A stretch of 7,307 nucleotides of DNA from Oceanospirillaceae bacterium. Its GTDB lineage: Bacteria > Pseudomonadota > Gammaproteobacteria > Pseudomonadales > Balneatricaceae. The DNA lies in the NCBI GenBank assembly GCA_023954795.1, contig JAGSHA010000157.1:1-7307 (forward strand), written 5' to 3'. The notes below the pieces were generated by a model. The model was given only the letters and a program-made list of their open reading frames with translations, was not told where the DNA came from and ran no database searches. Below, piece by piece: positions 6,829-7,307 of this stretch (positions within the stretch are counted from its first letter, which is position 1; each line of letters opens with the position of its first letter). A program made the translations under genes and the position numbers.

Positions 6829-6843
6829 CAATTTTCCCCTTTC

Positions 6844-6859
6844 ATAGCTCAGAAGCTAT
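6844..6859 (-). repeat. Small stem-loop spanning the barrel gene stop codon
   Basis: ATAGCT and AGCTAT form 6-base arms around a 4-base loop and include the TGA stop (6849-6851), just ahead of the AAAGGGG ribosome binding site of the next gene. It could influence translational coupling or mRNA processing, but so short a palindrome may be chance. Confidence 0.2.
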
Positions 6860-7307
6860 AAACCAATTGCAGCGCGTAGGTTTCCCAATCACGCTCTGTG
6901 TCTGTGCCTACCGGGTTATCTGCGCCGGATAGCCAGGCTGTACCGTGAGTATTATGATATTCGCCACGAGCAAACCAATTGGGTGCAAAATCCCAACGTA
7001 CGCCTAGCATCCAGCTTTTACCAAAACCAACATGTGAAGGGTCGAATTTCTTATCACCATCTCGATCTTCGTCATTCACGATCTGCTCGCCGTAACGTAT
7101 AGAAAACGTGAGATCGGGGTCATATCGATAGTCCGCCTGCGCGTAGTAACTTTCACCTTTAGCACGAAAGTCTTCGAACCCCGGCCCGAAGCCTTTGACG
7201 TTATTTATCATCAATAAGTATTCGGCCGTAAAGGTCCAGTATTCGGTGTTGTACTGGCCAGAGTAGACCAGCATGTCTGAAATCACATGACCACCCAGAA
7301 GAGGGTC
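6849..7307 (-). CDS. Outer-membrane beta-barrel protein, C-terminal part (5' end outside window)
   Basis: The frame stays open to the right edge, so the visible 152 residues are the C-terminal part of a longer protein; the GTG at 7286 is internal rather than a start. The sequence alternates polar and aromatic/hydrophobic residues in strand-like blocks (WTFTAEYLL, YYAQADYRY, LTFSIRYGEQ, SWMLGVRWDF, NWFARGEYH, YALQLVYSF) separated by Asp/Gly-rich turns, one reading NDEDRDGDKKFDP, which might bind a divalent cation. It ends in Phe after alternating hydrophobics, the usual C-terminal signal for BAM-mediated outer-membrane insertion. I recognise a porin-like barrel but not a specific family, and cannot state a substrate. 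The close downstream GGDEF-EAL gene suggests a shared role in envelope sensing or substrate-linked c-di-GMP control, which is inference. Confidence 0.78.
   Translation of the reverse strand, partial: DPLLGGHVISDMLVYSGQYNTEYWTFTAEYLLMINNVKGFGPGFEDFRAKGESYYAQADYRYDPDLTFSIRYGEQIVNDEDRDGDKKFDPSHVGFGKSWMLGVRWDFAPNWFARGEYHNTHGTAWLSGADNPVGTDTERDWETYALQLVYSF

Overview
The window reads as a chromosomal segment of a Gram-negative bacterium, most likely a gammaproteobacterium. This is inferred from the family mix (XylR/DmpR-type sigma-54 activator, periplasmic cytochrome c', membrane cytochrome b561, outer-membrane barrel ending in Phe, large GGDEF-EAL protein) and the middling base composition. I see no rRNA, tRNA, CRISPR array, insertion sequence or phage gene.

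Layout. Positions 1-1111 (minus) hold the first 370 residues of a sigma-54-dependent activator with an aromatic-sensing XylR_N/V4R front end; its C-terminus lies beyond the left edge. Positions 1112-1567 are a divergent intergenic region. A secreted cytochrome c' (1568-2038, plus) follows and is closed by a clear hairpin terminator (2051-2080). Next come an RluA-family pseudouridine synthase (2163-3113, plus, probable TTG start) and a five-helix cytochrome b561 (3255-3932, plus). Convergent with these, 3940-6828 (minus) encodes a 962-residue membrane protein with a periplasmic sensor region, PAS, GGDEF and EAL domains. It sits 20 bases downstream of an outer-membrane beta-barrel gene (6849-7307, minus) that runs off the right edge.

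How the parts fit. The strongest non-coding signal is a duplicated promoter/operator. The upstream regions of cytochrome c' and cytochrome b561 share a 31-base core differing at one position, followed by a weaker ungapped match, although a pseudouridine synthase gene lies between the two genes. The core carries an inverted repeat overlapping a plausible -35 box, so the two cytochromes probably form one regulon under a common repressor or activator, with b561 a candidate membrane electron donor to the periplasmic c-type haem protein. The sigma-54 activator keeps the His/Trp pair and the Cys-Glu-Cys-Cys zinc site known from the phenol sensor MopR, so it probably senses a phenol-like compound, but its catabolic target operon is not in view. 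The barrel and GGDEF-EAL genes look like a two-gene envelope-sensing/c-di-GMP unit.

Nothing here is clearly a wholly new system. The shared cytochrome operator and the barrel/c-di-GMP pair are the items most worth following.
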